DNA of 64,000 nt from Tetraselmis striata (Eukaryota > Chlorophyta > Chlorodendrophyceae > Chlorodendrales > Chlorodendraceae). The notes below the pieces were generated by a model that was given only the letters and a program-made list of their open reading frames with translations, was not told the origin of the DNA and did no database searches. Numbering within the stretch: the first letter of the stretch is position 1; the number at the start of each line of letters is the position of its first letter. Shown piece after piece: positions 29,084 through 40,524 of this stretch. Made by a program: the position numbers and the translations under genes. The stretch is taken from the NCBI GenBank assembly GCA_006384855.1, contig VCJN01001519.1, forward strand, positions 42,662 to 106,661, written 5' to 3'.

Positions 29084-31734
29084 ATCCCCGATTCGGATAC
29101 GACAAGAGTACAGCTCGCCTGAGATTGGACAACGACTCAGTCTTCCAGAGTGCGATTTTCGATCAGCATGCGATGGCCTGCACTTCGTTCCTGAGTTTTC
29201 TGCGCCATACTGCCAATGGCAGAATGGTCTGCAGGAGCGTATGTGGCTTACTCTGTCCGAGATGACGGTGGCTATGCTTCTACATGCTGGCCTGGGTCGT
29301 GAGTTCTGGGCGCTGGCCTTCTGTGCCGCGGTGCACATCCGCAACAATGTCTACAGTCGGGGTGTCGGTTCTGTTCCCTACCGGCGTCACGCTGGCAAGA
29401 CCCCAGATGTGGCTGGGTTGCGGGTGTTCGGCTGTCCAGCGTATCTGCATGTGGATGCCGGGAATAGACGGAAGCTTGACGCCAAGGCCTTTCGCGGGGT
29501 CTTCGTTGGTTATGGGCAGGAATCTCACACCTACTTGGTGTGGAACCCAGCTACTCGCCGCGTGGTTGCAAGTCGAAATGTGATTTTCGATGAGAGTTGG
29601 CGTGATGCGGCTTCCAGCAGCAAGGGGGGCAGTGGGGGCGATGCTGCTGCAAGCCTTGAGATGTTCCCCCAATACCAGGCACTTCTCGATAACGGCGGGG
29701 TTGGAAGCACGTCCGACGCATCACGGCTGCAAGAGATAACCGAGGCTCACCGGCGTGTCGTGGATGCAACGGACGACGTTGAGGAGGAGCTTGAGATTGA
29801 GGAGGAGCCACTGACTGCGGAGGAACTGGAACTTGGACCGCAGCAACCCACGCTGGAGCTGACCCAGTTGGAGACGAACGAGGGAATTGACGATGGCGGG
29901 CAAGAGGAACCTATAGTCCAGCGTGCTGAGAGGGACCCCTACCCTGCTCGTTCTCGCCGAGCTCCTGGGCAATGGTGGGTCGTGCATCCGGAAAACCCCA
30001 ACGACGACGCTGCAGCTATGATGGCCGCCGCATTCGCGGCAGTGACACAGGGTGTCGATGAGCCCATCACGCTCAAGCAGGCCCTGTCCGGACCGTTCAA
30101 GAAGCAATGGGCGCAAGCCGTAGAGTCAGAATTCAACTCGTTGGAGAAGCAGGGCACGTGGGTGGTGTGCGAGTTACCAGAGGAGCGAACAGCCATTCCC
30201 AGCAAATGGGTATTCAAGGTCAAATACAACGCTGATGGCAGTATCGCGCGCTTCAAGGCCCGACTGGTTGTCCAAGGCTGCCGTCAACGACATGGCATCG
30301 ACTATGCAGAGACTTTTGCACCGACCGTGAAGTTCACCACTATTCGAGTGTTGTTTGCGATTGCAGTACAATACGGTTGGAATATCCATCAGGTTGATGT
30401 CGACACGGCGTTCCTGTATGCTCCAGTGGAGGAGGAGATCTACATGAGGCCGCCGCCTGGCTATGAGCAGTACGATGCAAGAGGGCGGCCCATGGTCTTG
30501 CGCTTGTTGAAGAGCATGTACGGGCTGAAGCAATCACCCCGAAATTGGCACAACACCTTGCATAAGTTCTTGGTGTGCTACGGGTTTCAGCAGCTCAAGT
30601 CCGACCCTGGTGCGTACGTCTACTGGCAGGGTGGGCAGTTGATCTGCATCCTGGTGGTGTACGTGGACGACATGATCTTTGCCTTCAAGGACGCAGTATG
30701 GGCCGCGGATTTCAAGACGGCATTAGGCGCCCGCTTTGACATCAAGGACTTGGGCGTCTGTGCCTGGGCGCTAGGCATGGCGGTGGAGCGAGACTGGGAC
30801 AATGCGACGCTGAAGGTGCATCAGGCCAAGTACATTGATGACATGGTGCACAAGTTCAACCTTGCTGACGCTTACGCTGTGAGCACCCCAGCGGAGGTTG
30901 GTGCCGATGTCCCCGGTAGCAACAAGCCGTTGGCTGCTGAGATGCCCTATCAGGCCCTTGTGGGCAGCCTGCTGTACGCGATGGTGGCTACCCGCCCCGA
31001 CATTGCCGAAGCTGTGAGCAAGTTGTGCAGGGTGATGGCCAAGCCTGAAGAGCGCCACTGGCAGGCTGCCAAGCGAGTCCTGCGATACCTGAAGGGTACC
31101 AAAACCCTGGGGCTGACCTTCAGTGGGGGCAAGGCTGACGGCCTACTGCACGGGTACTGCGACGCCGACTGGGCTGGAGACGTGGTGTCACGACGCTCCA
31201 CCACTGGCTTCGTCTTCATGCTTTGTGGAGCTGCAGTGAGTTGGAAGTCGCAGCTGCAGGCCACTGTGGCGCTGTCAACGGCGGAGGCGGAGTACATGGC
31301 GTTGTGTGCTGCAGTGTGCGAGGCGCTGTTCTTGCGCGAGCTGCTGCGCGAGCTGTGTTGTGCTCAGTCCGAGGCCACAGTGATTTTCGAGGACAACCAG
31401 AGCTGCATTGCGCTGACGCGCAACCCCATGACCCATGGTCGCAGCAAGCACATAGCCATCAAGTACCACTTCACACGGGAGAAGGTGCTCAGCGGGGAGG
31501 TGGCAATTGAGTACTGCCCGACTGCACAGATGGTTGCGGATGCACTCACCAAGGCTCTGGGAAGGCTGAAGCACGCGGAGTTCGCCATGCAGATGTTGGG
31601 CGCGTGATGACTGCATGGCGAGTGGGGGTGTTGTTTGATATCAGTCTTGCAGGCGTTTGACCGGCTGTTTGGAGCCTTGACGCCTTCACACTCTCAGCAT
31701 TATCTGTAGACGGGGAGCGATCGTACGGCTACGA

Positions 31735-32218
31735 TGTTGTTTGATACCAGTCTTGCAGGCGTTTGACCGGCTGTCTGGAGCCTTGACGCCTGCACACTCA
31801 GCAGTATCTGTAGACGGCGGAACGATCGTACGGCTACGAGTACGAGGACGCGAGTACATCTCCGGCAGCAGACGTACATCGCGGAGCGGCTGTACATCTA
31901 CGAGTACGAGGACGCCCGTGCGAGCACAATCAAGATTCCGGTACTGCTGGGTATCAATGATGGGCGCCATGCAGGAATATACTGCAGGATATCGGCCGAT
32001 GCAGCAGCGGATACTGTATTGTACGGACATAGATAATGCCAATACTCAGGCTCGCACATATGCATTAAGTACTGGAGAATACAGTCAGCGCGCGATGGCG
32101 CAAGGTGGCGGATGCGCTAATGGGTGGCGCGCGCACCATGGCGTGCGCGAGTATAAAGGCAGGGCGCGACCCATTGTAAGAGACAGTCGTTCTTTTCCCT
32201 CACGCCCATATTTCAAGA
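31735..32218 (+). repeat. 5' LTR of Copia element G
   Basis: The 484-bp LTR contains an internal palindromic cluster of TACGAGTACGAGGACG-type repeats in its first half. A TATA-like GTATAAAGGC lies at 32151-32160, about 60 bases before the LTR end. Transcription would therefore start near the LTR's end, giving a short R-U5. The partner LTR is 37787-38270. Confidence 0.92.
32151..32160 (+). promoter_or_regulatory. TATA-like box in the Copia LTR
   Basis: GTATAAAGGC is preserved in nearly every LTR of this family in the window (for example around 729, 15341 and 38210 on the plus strand and as the reverse complement near 11040, 18957 and 4120). Its retention at one fixed distance from the LTR end suggests it is the family's core promoter. 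Confidence 0.65.
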
Positions 32219-33127
32219 GGTTAGTTGGGCCCTCGCTTCCCTTCATCTCCTAAGCCAAGGAGCGGCCTCTGCCAACCACAGGAGCATCACAACCAGGTTT
32301 TTCCGCCGCCCCTTGCTGCTGATTCTTGGGAGGGGACCTGCGCTGTTGGGCTGGGGACTCGAACGACTCGTTTTCGCTCGCTGAGAGCCGAGCGTGGCCG
32401 CGAGAAGCGGTGCACTGACGGTGGCAGTCAGTGGGCGCCCTGGGACGGGGCGTGGGGCTCGTTTGCCTGTGCGACGCGAGGTCGCTGCTCGACACTGGCC
32501 TCCCTAGGCAGTGGGCGTCCTGTAGGGGCGTAGGGGCTGTTTGCCTGTGCGGCTCGACGCTGCTGTCGACCTCTTTCGTTTCGGCTGTGCCTCTCGACGC
32601 CTGGGGCCGCGTTCCGACGGCCCTTTCAGTCTCTCGACGACTCGGGCCGGCTTCGAGTCGTGTCGACTCGTGTGCGCTTGTCGCTCGCCCAGTTAGAGTG
32701 TGTCGAGCTGCCTCGCCGGCCACAGGGGGGGCAGACGGCCTCGTCGAGCGCTCTGTCGTGGTCTTGTGCCAGTGGTATCGACCCTCGTCACGAGGCAGGC
32801 AGGTTGCCGAGTTAGCAGCAGTCTGCGACCGGAGAACGACGTAGTTTCCGCCGTGTTATAGGCGAATCTACGAGAATCAAAAAGTAGCCGGATTTCCCGG
32901 TGGTTTTCCGATTTAATCGCGGCCGGTAATTAAAAGTTTGTGCGGCTCCGGTTGGTTTCTCTGCTCAATTTCGAAATTTTGACCGAGTTTCTCCCTGTTG
33001 ACCATCTCTGGTGGGAGAAAGTTGCCACTGCGGCAAGCAGTGGTGGGGGCTTTTGGCCCTGTGAGGACCAGACCGCTGACTTGGCCTCTGTCCCGCTCTG
33101 CAGTTGATTTCCATCACTGTGATCATC

Positions 33128-36100
33128 ATGCCGGAAGGAGTGTCCGCCCGCGCGCCGCGCATTCCGTTGCCGCCCGTTTTCTCTGGTCAGACCAAGGGGT
33201 GGCGCCGCTGGAGGCACCAGATGGAGGCCTATTGCAACGCCACTGGCATGAAGCAGGCCATGATGATGAGTGAACATGCCTCATCTGATCAGCACTTCAA
33301 GCTGTATGCAACCCTGACTGCGCTGCTCCCCGAGGAGCTCCTGGATGTCATCCGTCGGCACCTGAATGACAATGCTACCTCTGGAGGCCAAGCCTGGGCA
33401 GCTCTGCGCACCCGCTTTGAGGGAGGCCATCTTGGCAGGATCTCCGACATGTATGCGGTGCTCCCATCCGGTCAACAGCGCACCGAGACTGCGGAGGCAT
33501 ACTACCATCGCCTGGACAACGCCTTCTTGGACTTGGTGGCTGAGGCTGAGGAGCATGAGGATGTTGAAGCTCCATCACATAACCAAGTTGTGACTCAGTT
33601 CCTGGCTGGCCTCCGTCCCGAGTACGAGCCCATCATCGGTATCCTGCAGGTGACCGCGGAGCATGAGGGCCGCGCCATCACCTGGGAGGGCGACTGCCTC
33701 AAGCTGGCGCAGAACTACTCCAAGCGTATTGAGAAGAACCATGCATCGGAGCCATCTGCGGAGGGCTACATAGCCAGTGGTGGCACCAAGCGCTCCGCCC
33801 ATCTGGCCACAGGCGATGGATCTGGACCTCGCCGCCTTGGTGCCCCTCTGCGCGGTGGATGCTGGCAGTGCGGTGGGCCTCACTTCAAGCGGGACTGCCC
33901 GCAGCGCCCAAGAGGCAACAGGCGTCAAGCTGTTGCGGACCCGGCACCGGCGGCCTTTGTTGCTGATGAGGAGGAGGAGCATGTTGCTTTCATGGCTGAT
34001 AATGCCGGTAACACCCCACCTGCAAAGCGCGTTGCGCTGTCCCTGCTGGATGACGAGTGGGATGATTGGGCGCCGGAACCGGGCACCCTGCTGTATGACC
34101 TCTTCGGAGGGGAGTATGAGTCCGAGGAGGATGTGCGGCCGGCTGAGGCTGCTGGTGCTGTTGCTCAGGCGAATGAGCGCGAGCATGACCTGGACAGCCA
34201 CAACATGGATGAGATCATATCGCTGTCTGGGCTGTCTGACTGCTTCGGCATGTCTGATGATGAGGCGGGTAGTGCCTCTGGTGGCATGGGCGGCTCTGCC
34301 CGTGTTGTAACCAAGTCTGATTCCGCTTACTTGCTTGATGCGGTTGCTCTTGCGAGTGTTGTTGTCGATGCACGAGGGGCGTGCATGCTGGGGCTGAATG
34401 ATGATCTCGGAAGCTACCCGGACATGTGGGTGAAGGACAGTGGGGCATATCCGCATATGGTGGCTGACTCTGACAGCTTCGTGGAGTATGAGCAGCTTGC
34501 ACCACCGGTTGAGGTGGGGGGTATTTGCTGTCTGGCGGTGGGCCGGGGGACGGTCTGGATGGTTGTTCGAGCCGATGGCGGCGAAGTACGCAGTGTGCTT
34601 CGTGGGGTTCTGCATGTCCCGGACTTGCCGGGCAAAACAAAGCATGGCTACCGCAGATTGTTTAGCCAGCGGTTGGCGCAGGAGCGTGGCGCTTCGTTTC
34701 ATTACACGGCCAACGGGGACTCCATGGTCTTGCGCTCTGCTGGCCGTGATATGACGGTCCCTATCGGGCGCGCTCCGGGAAGCAACTTGTACGCTTTCCG
34801 CAGCAGAATACTAAAGAGCGGGCGTGCGCCCAGCCCTGCGGATGTTGTTGCGCTGCAAGCTTGTGGGAAGTTGTCAAAGTTGCTGTGGCACAGACGTCTT
34901 GGCCATCTGCATGCTGCAGGCATGGATCGTTTGCTTGCGGAGAGCGTCTCGGGGATCACGTTCGCGAAGGATGAGATACTGCCGTTTTGTGACTGTTGCG
35001 CGTTGGCGAAGTCTCACGAACAGCTGCGGTCGCGCATTGCGTCAAAGCGTCCTACTGGGCCACTGCAGAAATTTGGAGCTGACATATGGGGGCCAGTGGG
35101 TGTGACGTCCATTGGCGGGTTCCGTTACGTGTTTGGGATGACTGACTACTACTCGGCATACGGCTGGGTGGTGTTCATGAAGTCCAAGGATGAGGCTCCG
35201 AGGGCTCTGCTGTTGGTGGTGCGCGCTATCAGGCGCGTGCATCCCCGATTCGGATACGACAAGAGTACAGCTCGCCTGAGATTGGACAACGACTCAGTCT
35301 TCCAGAGTGCGGATTTTCGATCTGCATGCGATGGCCTGCACTTCGTTCCTGAGTTTTCTGCGCCATACTGCCAATGGCAGAATGGTCTGCAGGAGCGTAT
35401 GTGGCTTACTCTGTCCGAGATGACGGTGGCTATGCTTCTACATGCTGGCCTGGGTCGTGAGTTCTGGGCGCTGGCCTTCTGTGCCGCGGTGCACATCCGC
35501 AACAATGTCTACAGTCGGGGTGTCGGTTCTGTTCCCTACCGGCGTCACACTGGCAAGACCCCAGATGTGGCTGGGTTGCGGGTGTTCGGCTGTCCAGCGT
35601 ATGTGCACGTGGATGCCGGGAATAGGCGGAAGCTTAACGCCAAGGCCTTTCGCGGGGTCTTCGTTGGTTATGGGCAGGAATCTCACACCTACTTGGTGTG
35701 GAACCCAGCTACTCGCCGCGTGGTTGCAAGTCGGAATGTGATTTTCGATGAGGGTTGGCGTGATGCGGCTTCCAGCAGCAAGGGGGGCAGTGGGGGCGAT
35801 GCTGCTGCAAGCTTTGAGATGTTCCCCCAATACCAGGCACTTCTCGATAGCAGCGGGGTTGGCAGCACGTCCGACGCATCACGGGTGCAAGAGATAACCG
35901 AGGCTCACCGGCGTGTCGTGGATGAAACGGACGACGTTGAGGAGGAGCTTGAGATTGAGGAGGAGCCACTGACTGCGGAGGAACTGGAACTTGGACCGCA
36001 GCAACCCACGCTGGAGCTGACCCAGTTGGAGACGAACGAGGGAATTGACGATGGCGGGCAAGAGGAACCTATAGTCCAGCGTGCTGAGAGGGACCCCTAC

Positions 36101-37765
36101 CCTGCTCGTTCTCGCCGAGCTCCTGGGCAATGGTGGGTCGTGCATCCGGAAAACCCCAACGACGACGCTGCAGCTATGATGGCCGCCGCATTCGCGGCAG
36201 TGACACAGGGTGTCGATGAGCCCATCACGCTCAAGCAGGCCCTGTCCGGACCGTTCAAGAAGCAATGGGCGCAAGCCGTAGAGTCAGAATTCAACTCGTT
36301 GGAGAAGCAGGGCACGTGGGTGGTGTGCGAGTTACCAGAGGAGCGAACAGCCATTCCCAGCAAATGGGTATTCAAGGTCAAATACAACGCTGATGGCAGT
36401 ATCGCGCGCTTCAAGGCCCGACTGGTTGTCCAAGGCTGCCGTCAACGACATGGCATCGACTATGCAGAGACTTTTGCACCGACCGTGAAGTTCACCACTA
36501 TTCGAGTGTTGTTTGCGATTGCAGTACAATACGGTTGGAATATCCATCAGGTTGATGTCGACACGGCGTTCCTGTATGCTCCAGTGGAGGAGGAGATCTA
36601 CATGAGGCCGCCGCCTGGCTATGAGCAGTACGATGCAAGAGGGCGGCCCATGGTCTTGCGCTTGTTGAAGAGCATGTACGGGCTGAAGCAATCACCCCGA
36701 AATTGGCACAACACCTTGCATAAGTTCTTGGTGTGCTACGGGTTTCAGCAGCTCAAGTCCGACCCTGGTGCGTACGTCTACTGGCAGGGTGGGCAGTTGA
36801 TCTGCATCCTGGTGGTGTACGTGGACGACATGATCTTTGCCTTCAAGGACGCAGTATGGGCCGCGGATTTCAAGACGGCATTAGGCGCCCGCTTTGACAT
36901 CAAGGACTTGGGCGTCTGTGCCTGGGCGCTAGGCATGGCGGTGGAGCGAGACTGGGACAATGCGACGCTGAAGGTGCATCAGGCCAAGTACATTGATGAC
37001 ATGGTGCACAAGTTCAACCTTGCTGACGCTTACGCTGTGAGCACCCCAGCGGAGGTTGGTGCCGATGTCCCCGGTAGCAACAAGCCGTTGGCTGCTGAGA
37101 TGCCCTATCAGGCCCTTGTGGGCAGCCTGCTGTACGCGATGGTGGCTACCCGCCCCGACATTGCCGAAGCTGTGAGCAAGTTGTGCAGGGTGATGGCCAA
37201 GCCTGAAGAGCGCCACTGGCAGGCTGCCAAGCGAGTCCTGCGATACCTGAAGGGTACCAAAACCCTGGGGCTGACCTTCAGTGGGGGCAAGGCTGACGGC
37301 CTACTGCACGGGTACTGCGACGCCGACTGGGCTGGAGACGTGGTGTCACGACGCTCCACCACTGGCTTCGTCTTCATGCTTTGTGGAGCTGCAGTGAGTT
37401 GGAAGTCGCAGCTGCAGGCCACTGTGGCGCTGTCAACGGCGGAGGCGGAGTACATGGCGTTGTGTGCTGCAGTGTGCGAGGCGCTGTTCTTGCGCGAGCT
37501 GCTGCGCGAGCTGTGTTGTGCTCAGTCCGAGGCCACAGTGATTTTCGAGGACAACCAGAGCTGCATTGCGCTGACGCGCAACCCCATGACCCATGGTCGC
37601 AGCAAGCACATCGCCATCAAGTACCACTTCACACGGGAGAAGGTGCTCAGCGGGGAGGTGGCAATTGAGTACTGCCCGACTGCACAGATGGTTGCGGATG
37701 CACTCACCAAGGCTCTGGGAAGGCTGAAGCACGCGGAGTTCGCCATGCAGATGTTGGGCGCGTGA
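33128..37765 (+). CDS. Copia gag-pol polyprotein of element G
   Basis: The single frame of 1545 codons starts at ATG 33128 (MPEGVSARAPRIPLPPVF); the frame is open slightly further upstream but without an ATG. Order of domains: gag (UBN2-like region, then CCHC knuckle CWQCGGPHFKRDC near residue 255), aspartic protease (VKDSGAYPHMV near 440), integrase (zinc-binding HRRLGHLH...CDCC, catalytic core FGADIWGP, LDNDSVF, LQERMW), reverse transcriptase (KARLVVQG, QVDVDTAFLYA, VYVDDM) and RNase H (YCDADWAGD, TAEAEYMAL, EDNQSC). Protease-integrase-RT-RNase H order defines Copia. Gag and pol are fused in one frame, so no frameshift signal is needed. Confidence 0.95.
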   Translation: MPEGVSARAPRIPLPPVFSGQTKGWRRWRHQMEAYCNATGMKQAMMMSEHASSDQHFKLYATLTALLPEELLDVIRRHLNDNATSGGQAWAALRTRFEGGHLGRISDMYAVLPSGQQRTETAEAYYHRLDNAFLDLVAEAEEHEDVEAPSHNQVVTQFLAGLRPEYEPIIGILQVTAEHEGRAITWEGDCLKLAQNYSKRIEKNHASEPSAEGYIASGGTKRSAHLATGDGSGPRRLGAPLRGGCWQCGGPHFKRDCPQRPRGNRRQAVADPAPAAFVADEEEEHVAFMADNAGNTPPAKRVALSLLDDEWDDWAPEPGTLLYDLFGGEYESEEDVRPAEAAGAVAQANEREHDLDSHNMDEIISLSGLSDCFGMSDDEAGSASGGMGGSARVVTKSDSAYLLDAVALASVVVDARGACMLGLNDDLGSYPDMWVKDSGAYPHMVADSDSFVEYEQLAPPVEVGGICCLAVGRGTVWMVVRADGGEVRSVLRGVLHVPDLPGKTKHGYRRLFSQRLAQERGASFHYTANGDSMVLRSAGRDMTVPIGRAPGSNLYAFRSRILKSGRAPSPADVVALQACGKLSKLLWHRRLGHLHAAGMDRLLAESVSGITFAKDEILPFCDCCALAKSHEQLRSRIASKRPTGPLQKFGADIWGPVGVTSIGGFRYVFGMTDYYSAYGWVVFMKSKDEAPRALLLVVRAIRRVHPRFGYDKSTARLRLDNDSVFQSADFRSACDGLHFVPEFSAPYCQWQNGLQERMWLTLSEMTVAMLLHAGLGREFWALAFCAAVHIRNNVYSRGVGSVPYRRHTGKTPDVAGLRVFGCPAYVHVDAGNRRKLNAKAFRGVFVGYGQESHTYLVWNPATRRVVASRNVIFDEGWRDAASSSKGGSGGDAAASFEMFPQYQALLDSSGVGSTSDASRVQEITEAHRRVVDETDDVEEELEIEEEPLTAEELELGPQQPTLELTQLETNEGIDDGGQEEPIVQRAERDPYPARSRRAPGQWWVVHPENPNDDAAAMMAAAFAAVTQGVDEPITLKQALSGPFKKQWAQAVESEFNSLEKQGTWVVCELPEERTAIPSKWVFKVKYNADGSIARFKARLVVQGCRQRHGIDYAETFAPTVKFTTIRVLFAIAVQYGWNIHQVDVDTAFLYAPVEEEIYMRPPPGYEQYDARGRPMVLRLLKSMYGLKQSPRNWHNTLHKFLVCYGFQQLKSDPGAYVYWQGGQLICILVVYVDDMIFAFKDAVWAADFKTALGARFDIKDLGVCAWALGMAVERDWDNATLKVHQAKYIDDMVHKFNLADAYAVSTPAEVGADVPGSNKPLAAEMPYQALVGSLLYAMVATRPDIAEAVSKLCRVMAKPEERHWQAAKRVLRYLKGTKTLGLTFSGGKADGLLHGYCDADWAGDVVSRRSTTGFVFMLCGAAVSWKSQLQATVALSTAEAEYMALCAAVCEALFLRELLRELCCAQSEATVIFEDNQSCIALTRNPMTHGRSKHIAIKYHFTREKVLSGEVAIEYCPTAQMVADALTKALGRLKHAEFAMQMLGA

Positions 37766-38658
37766 TGACTGCATGGCGAGTGGGGGTGTTGTTTGATACC
37801 AGTCTTGCAGGCGTTTGACCGGCTGTCTGGAGCCTTGACGCCTGCACACTCAGCAGTATCTGTAGACGGCGGAACGATCGTACGGCTACGAGTACGAGGA
37901 CGCGAGTACATCTCCGGCAGCAGACGTACATCGCGGAGCGGCTGTACATCTACGAGTACGAGGACGCCCGTGCGAGCACAATCAAGATTCCGGTACTGCT
38001 GGGTATCAATGATGGGCGCCATGCAGGAATATACTGCAGGATATCGGCCGATGCAGCAGCGGATACTGTATTGTACGGACATAGATAATGCCAATACTCA
38101 GGCTCGCACATATGCATTAAGTACTGGAGAATACAGTCAGCGCGCGATGGCGCAAGGTGGCGGATGCGCTAATGGGTGGCGCGCGCACCATGGCGTGCGC
38201 GAGTATAAAGGCAGGGCGCGACCCATTGTAAGAGACAGTCGTTCTTTTCCCTCACGCCCATATTTCAACATACGAGTACGAGGACGCGAGTACATCTCCG
38301 GCAGCAGACGTACATCGCGGAGCGGCTGTACATCTACGAGTACGAGGACGCCCGTGCGAGCACAATCAAGATTCCTGTACTGCTGACTATCAATGGTGGG
38401 CGCCATGCAGTACTAGGATATACTGCAGGATATCGGCCGATGCAGCAGCGGATACTGTATTGTACGGACATAGATAATGCCAATACTCAGGCTCGCACAT
38501 ATGCGTTAAGTACTGGGGAATACAGTCAGCGCGCGATGGCGCAAGGTGGCGGATGCGCTAATGGCTGGCGCGCGCACCATGGCGTGCGCGAGTATAAAGG
38601 CAGGGCGCGAACCGTTGTAACAGACAGTCGTTCTTTTCCCTCACGCCCATATTTCAAT

Positions 38659-39637
38659 ACTTCCCCGCGCTGGTGGGAGGCGACAGCCCTCTCCGACTCC
38701 CCCGTCCCTACAGCCCCGCCGGTCATCCAGTTCCAGCTGCTAGTCTCTACGATTGCTGCATTCAATCACCGAAACACTGCAGGCGTGGATAGTTGAGCGC
38801 GGTGGCGCAGAATACGACTCGCCGGTGACACGGCGATTCGGCGAGCGCATGCCTCCCCCCCTCACTCCTCACAGCCAAATGTACTATGCCGACTACCCTT
38901 ACAACCGCACCGAACGCAGCTTTCTGTCACCGCTGAGAGCAGTGACCGCAAACAGTACGACGATAGTGTCAGCGCCGCCTTTCCACCGTTGTTGGCCGCG
39001 AGGTGTGGTGAAGGGCCCTAACCCAGGCATGCGAGCCGGTGCATGAAAGCGCCATCCACTTCTTTGCATTGCTCACCGATGACTCGGCGTTGGAAGAGTC
39101 GGGTGTTCAGACTCAAGGGTAGGAGCGGGCTTCGACGGGACGAGATTCAGACCCCGATGGTCACTGTCTTGCGCATAGTGGCAGCTGGTGGTCGTGGTGG
39201 TGGGTGGGCAAAGGATTTGAATATTTCGAGCTCTGAATAATGCGCGCGGCCATTTACCCCACTTGAACCGGGCAACTGCCGGTCCGATGAGGCTGGGCGT
39301 TGAAGCATCTAGGCTGGAGTTGGGCCCTCAACTGGCCGCCGATATATAAAACAAGTAGACGCATTGCAAGAGTGTCAATCGTAGTAGTAGCTACACTGTA
39401 CAACCCCGCGTCTGCCAACCCGCCGACCCGGGGCCCGGCGTCCGTCGACGGACGGGCGGCGAGGCAGACAGGCGACGGACGAACGCCGGCGTCTGGCGTC
39501 CGGGTCCGGTCCACGCAGCGGGCTCGGCGCTTCGCGCCATGCCCTCCCCGTAGACCAGACGAACGGCGACGACCGGCCCGACCGCCGGCGGCCGGGCGGC
39601 CGGCGACCGGTACCCGTACGCGTACAGGTCGGAGCGA
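38659..39637. other. Non-coding stretch, no gene recognised
   Basis: The sequence after the LTR of copy F has no supported gene. A TATA-like GATATATAAAAC lies near 39340-39351, but no convincing frame follows it. GC-rich CCGGCCGGCGGC stretches near 39580-39610 produce arginine-rich shadow frames on both strands. Confidence 0.4.
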
Positions 39638-39768
39638 TGGCCATTTTAACTTGCGCGGAATTATCACGGAATCTACAATGCATACATTGTCGATCTATCT
39701 AACATCTATGCGAAACCGTTCCGAAAGTCGGCAACAGATTCACGCACGCACACACAGACTCACCTCAT
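39638..39768. repeat. Dispersed ~135-bp repeat, copy 1
   Basis: It matches 61132-61275 with substitutions and small length changes. Shared blocks include GCGCGGAATTATCACGGAA, CGATCTAT, GTTCCGAAAG and CACAGACTCACCTCAT. Both copies are preceded by a GTACGCGTAC motif and end in a CA/GACA-rich tail. This looks like one end of a dispersed transposable element; the class cannot be told. Confidence 0.6.
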
Positions 39769-40201
39769 CCAGCGAAGCGTCGATTTTTCGGCGGTGAGCT
39801 TTATTGCCGTACGGGTACCCGTATACTACAGCGGATCGGGCTATAGGTGCATGACTAAAGCGCTTATCTACTGGCATGTACTACTAAGTCCTATAATCCA
39901 CCCACCCACCGACCCGCCCACCCACCCACGGTCCTTAGTCACACAGCCGTCCGATTACGATTTCACGGTTGGGAGACTATTAGTACTTGTACTCGCTACT
40001 CGCTGCTGGTATGGAAAAAAAACTCTGGTAGCGCTGCTGGTAATCCTTACTGGTACTCGCTACTCGCTTCTGGTACTGCTGGTACTGGTGTGAATTACAA
40101 AAAGGGCAGTTCCCCAGAACTGCTGGTACTGATACTGGTGTGAATTACTGGTGTGAATTCCAAAAAGGACAGTTCCCCAAGTGTGAATTACTGGTACTGG
40201 T

Positions 40202-40524
40202 CCGAGGATCACCCACACACACACGTGCACGCGTGGCCCGGCCTCTTAACCGTGTGCGCATCACTCATACATCCCGCCTCATGCGGGATGCGGGCCGCTT
40301 TTAGGCGGCTTGATGTGTTGATTTTCTAATAATACTTTTAGCAGTAGGTGGATTTGGTACTGGTGTGAATTACAAAAAGGGCAGTTCCCCAGAATTAGAA
40401 AATCAACACAGCAAGTCGCCTAAAAGCGGCCCGCATCCCGCATAAGGCGGGATGGATGAGTGATGCGCACACGGTTCAGAGTCCGGGCCACGCGAGCACG
40501 TGTGTGTGTGGGTGATCCTCGGAC
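40202..40524. repeat. Long foldback (inverted repeat, ~130-bp arms)
   Basis: Arms lie at about 40202-40331 and 40396-40524, with a spacer of about 65 bases. The left arm starts CCGAGGATCACCCACACACA and the right arm ends TGTGTGGGTGATCCTCGG; inside are CGCCTAAAAGCGGCCCGCATCCCGC and its complement. The spacer carries GTGTGAATTACAAAAAGGGC, which also occurs near 40089, beyond the left arm, with a diverged form near 40153. The right arm lies directly at the 3' end of the reverse-transcriptase element on the minus strand. Confidence 0.85.

Larger units (their letters stand above)
31735..38270 (+). mobile_element. Whole, very young Copia element G nested in copy F
   Basis: This 6536-bp Copia element has two 484-bp LTRs (31735-32218 and 37787-38270). 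By eye they differ only at the penultimate base, implying very recent insertion. LTR ends are TGTTG...CAACA, the expected short inverted repeat. TACGA flanks the element on both sides (31730-31734 and 38271-38275), a 5-bp target duplication lying inside the 3' LTR of copy F. The leader begins GGTTAGTTGGGCCC, the probable primer-binding region. The single gag-pol frame is uninterrupted. It looks whole. Confidence 0.95.
29084..38658 (+). mobile_element. Older Copia copy F, 5'-truncated and split by copy G (fossil)
   Basis: The plus-strand copy starts abruptly inside the integrase region at about 29084 and continues through integrase end, reverse transcriptase and RNase H to its stop at 31607. 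Its 3' LTR begins at 31629, is interrupted at 31734 by the whole copy G, resumes at 38276 and ends at about 38658. The sum of the two LTR parts is about 489 bp, the normal size. It is a broken remnant: the 5' LTR, leader, gag and first half of pol are gone, with one or two further breaks in the remaining coding part. Confidence 0.9.
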
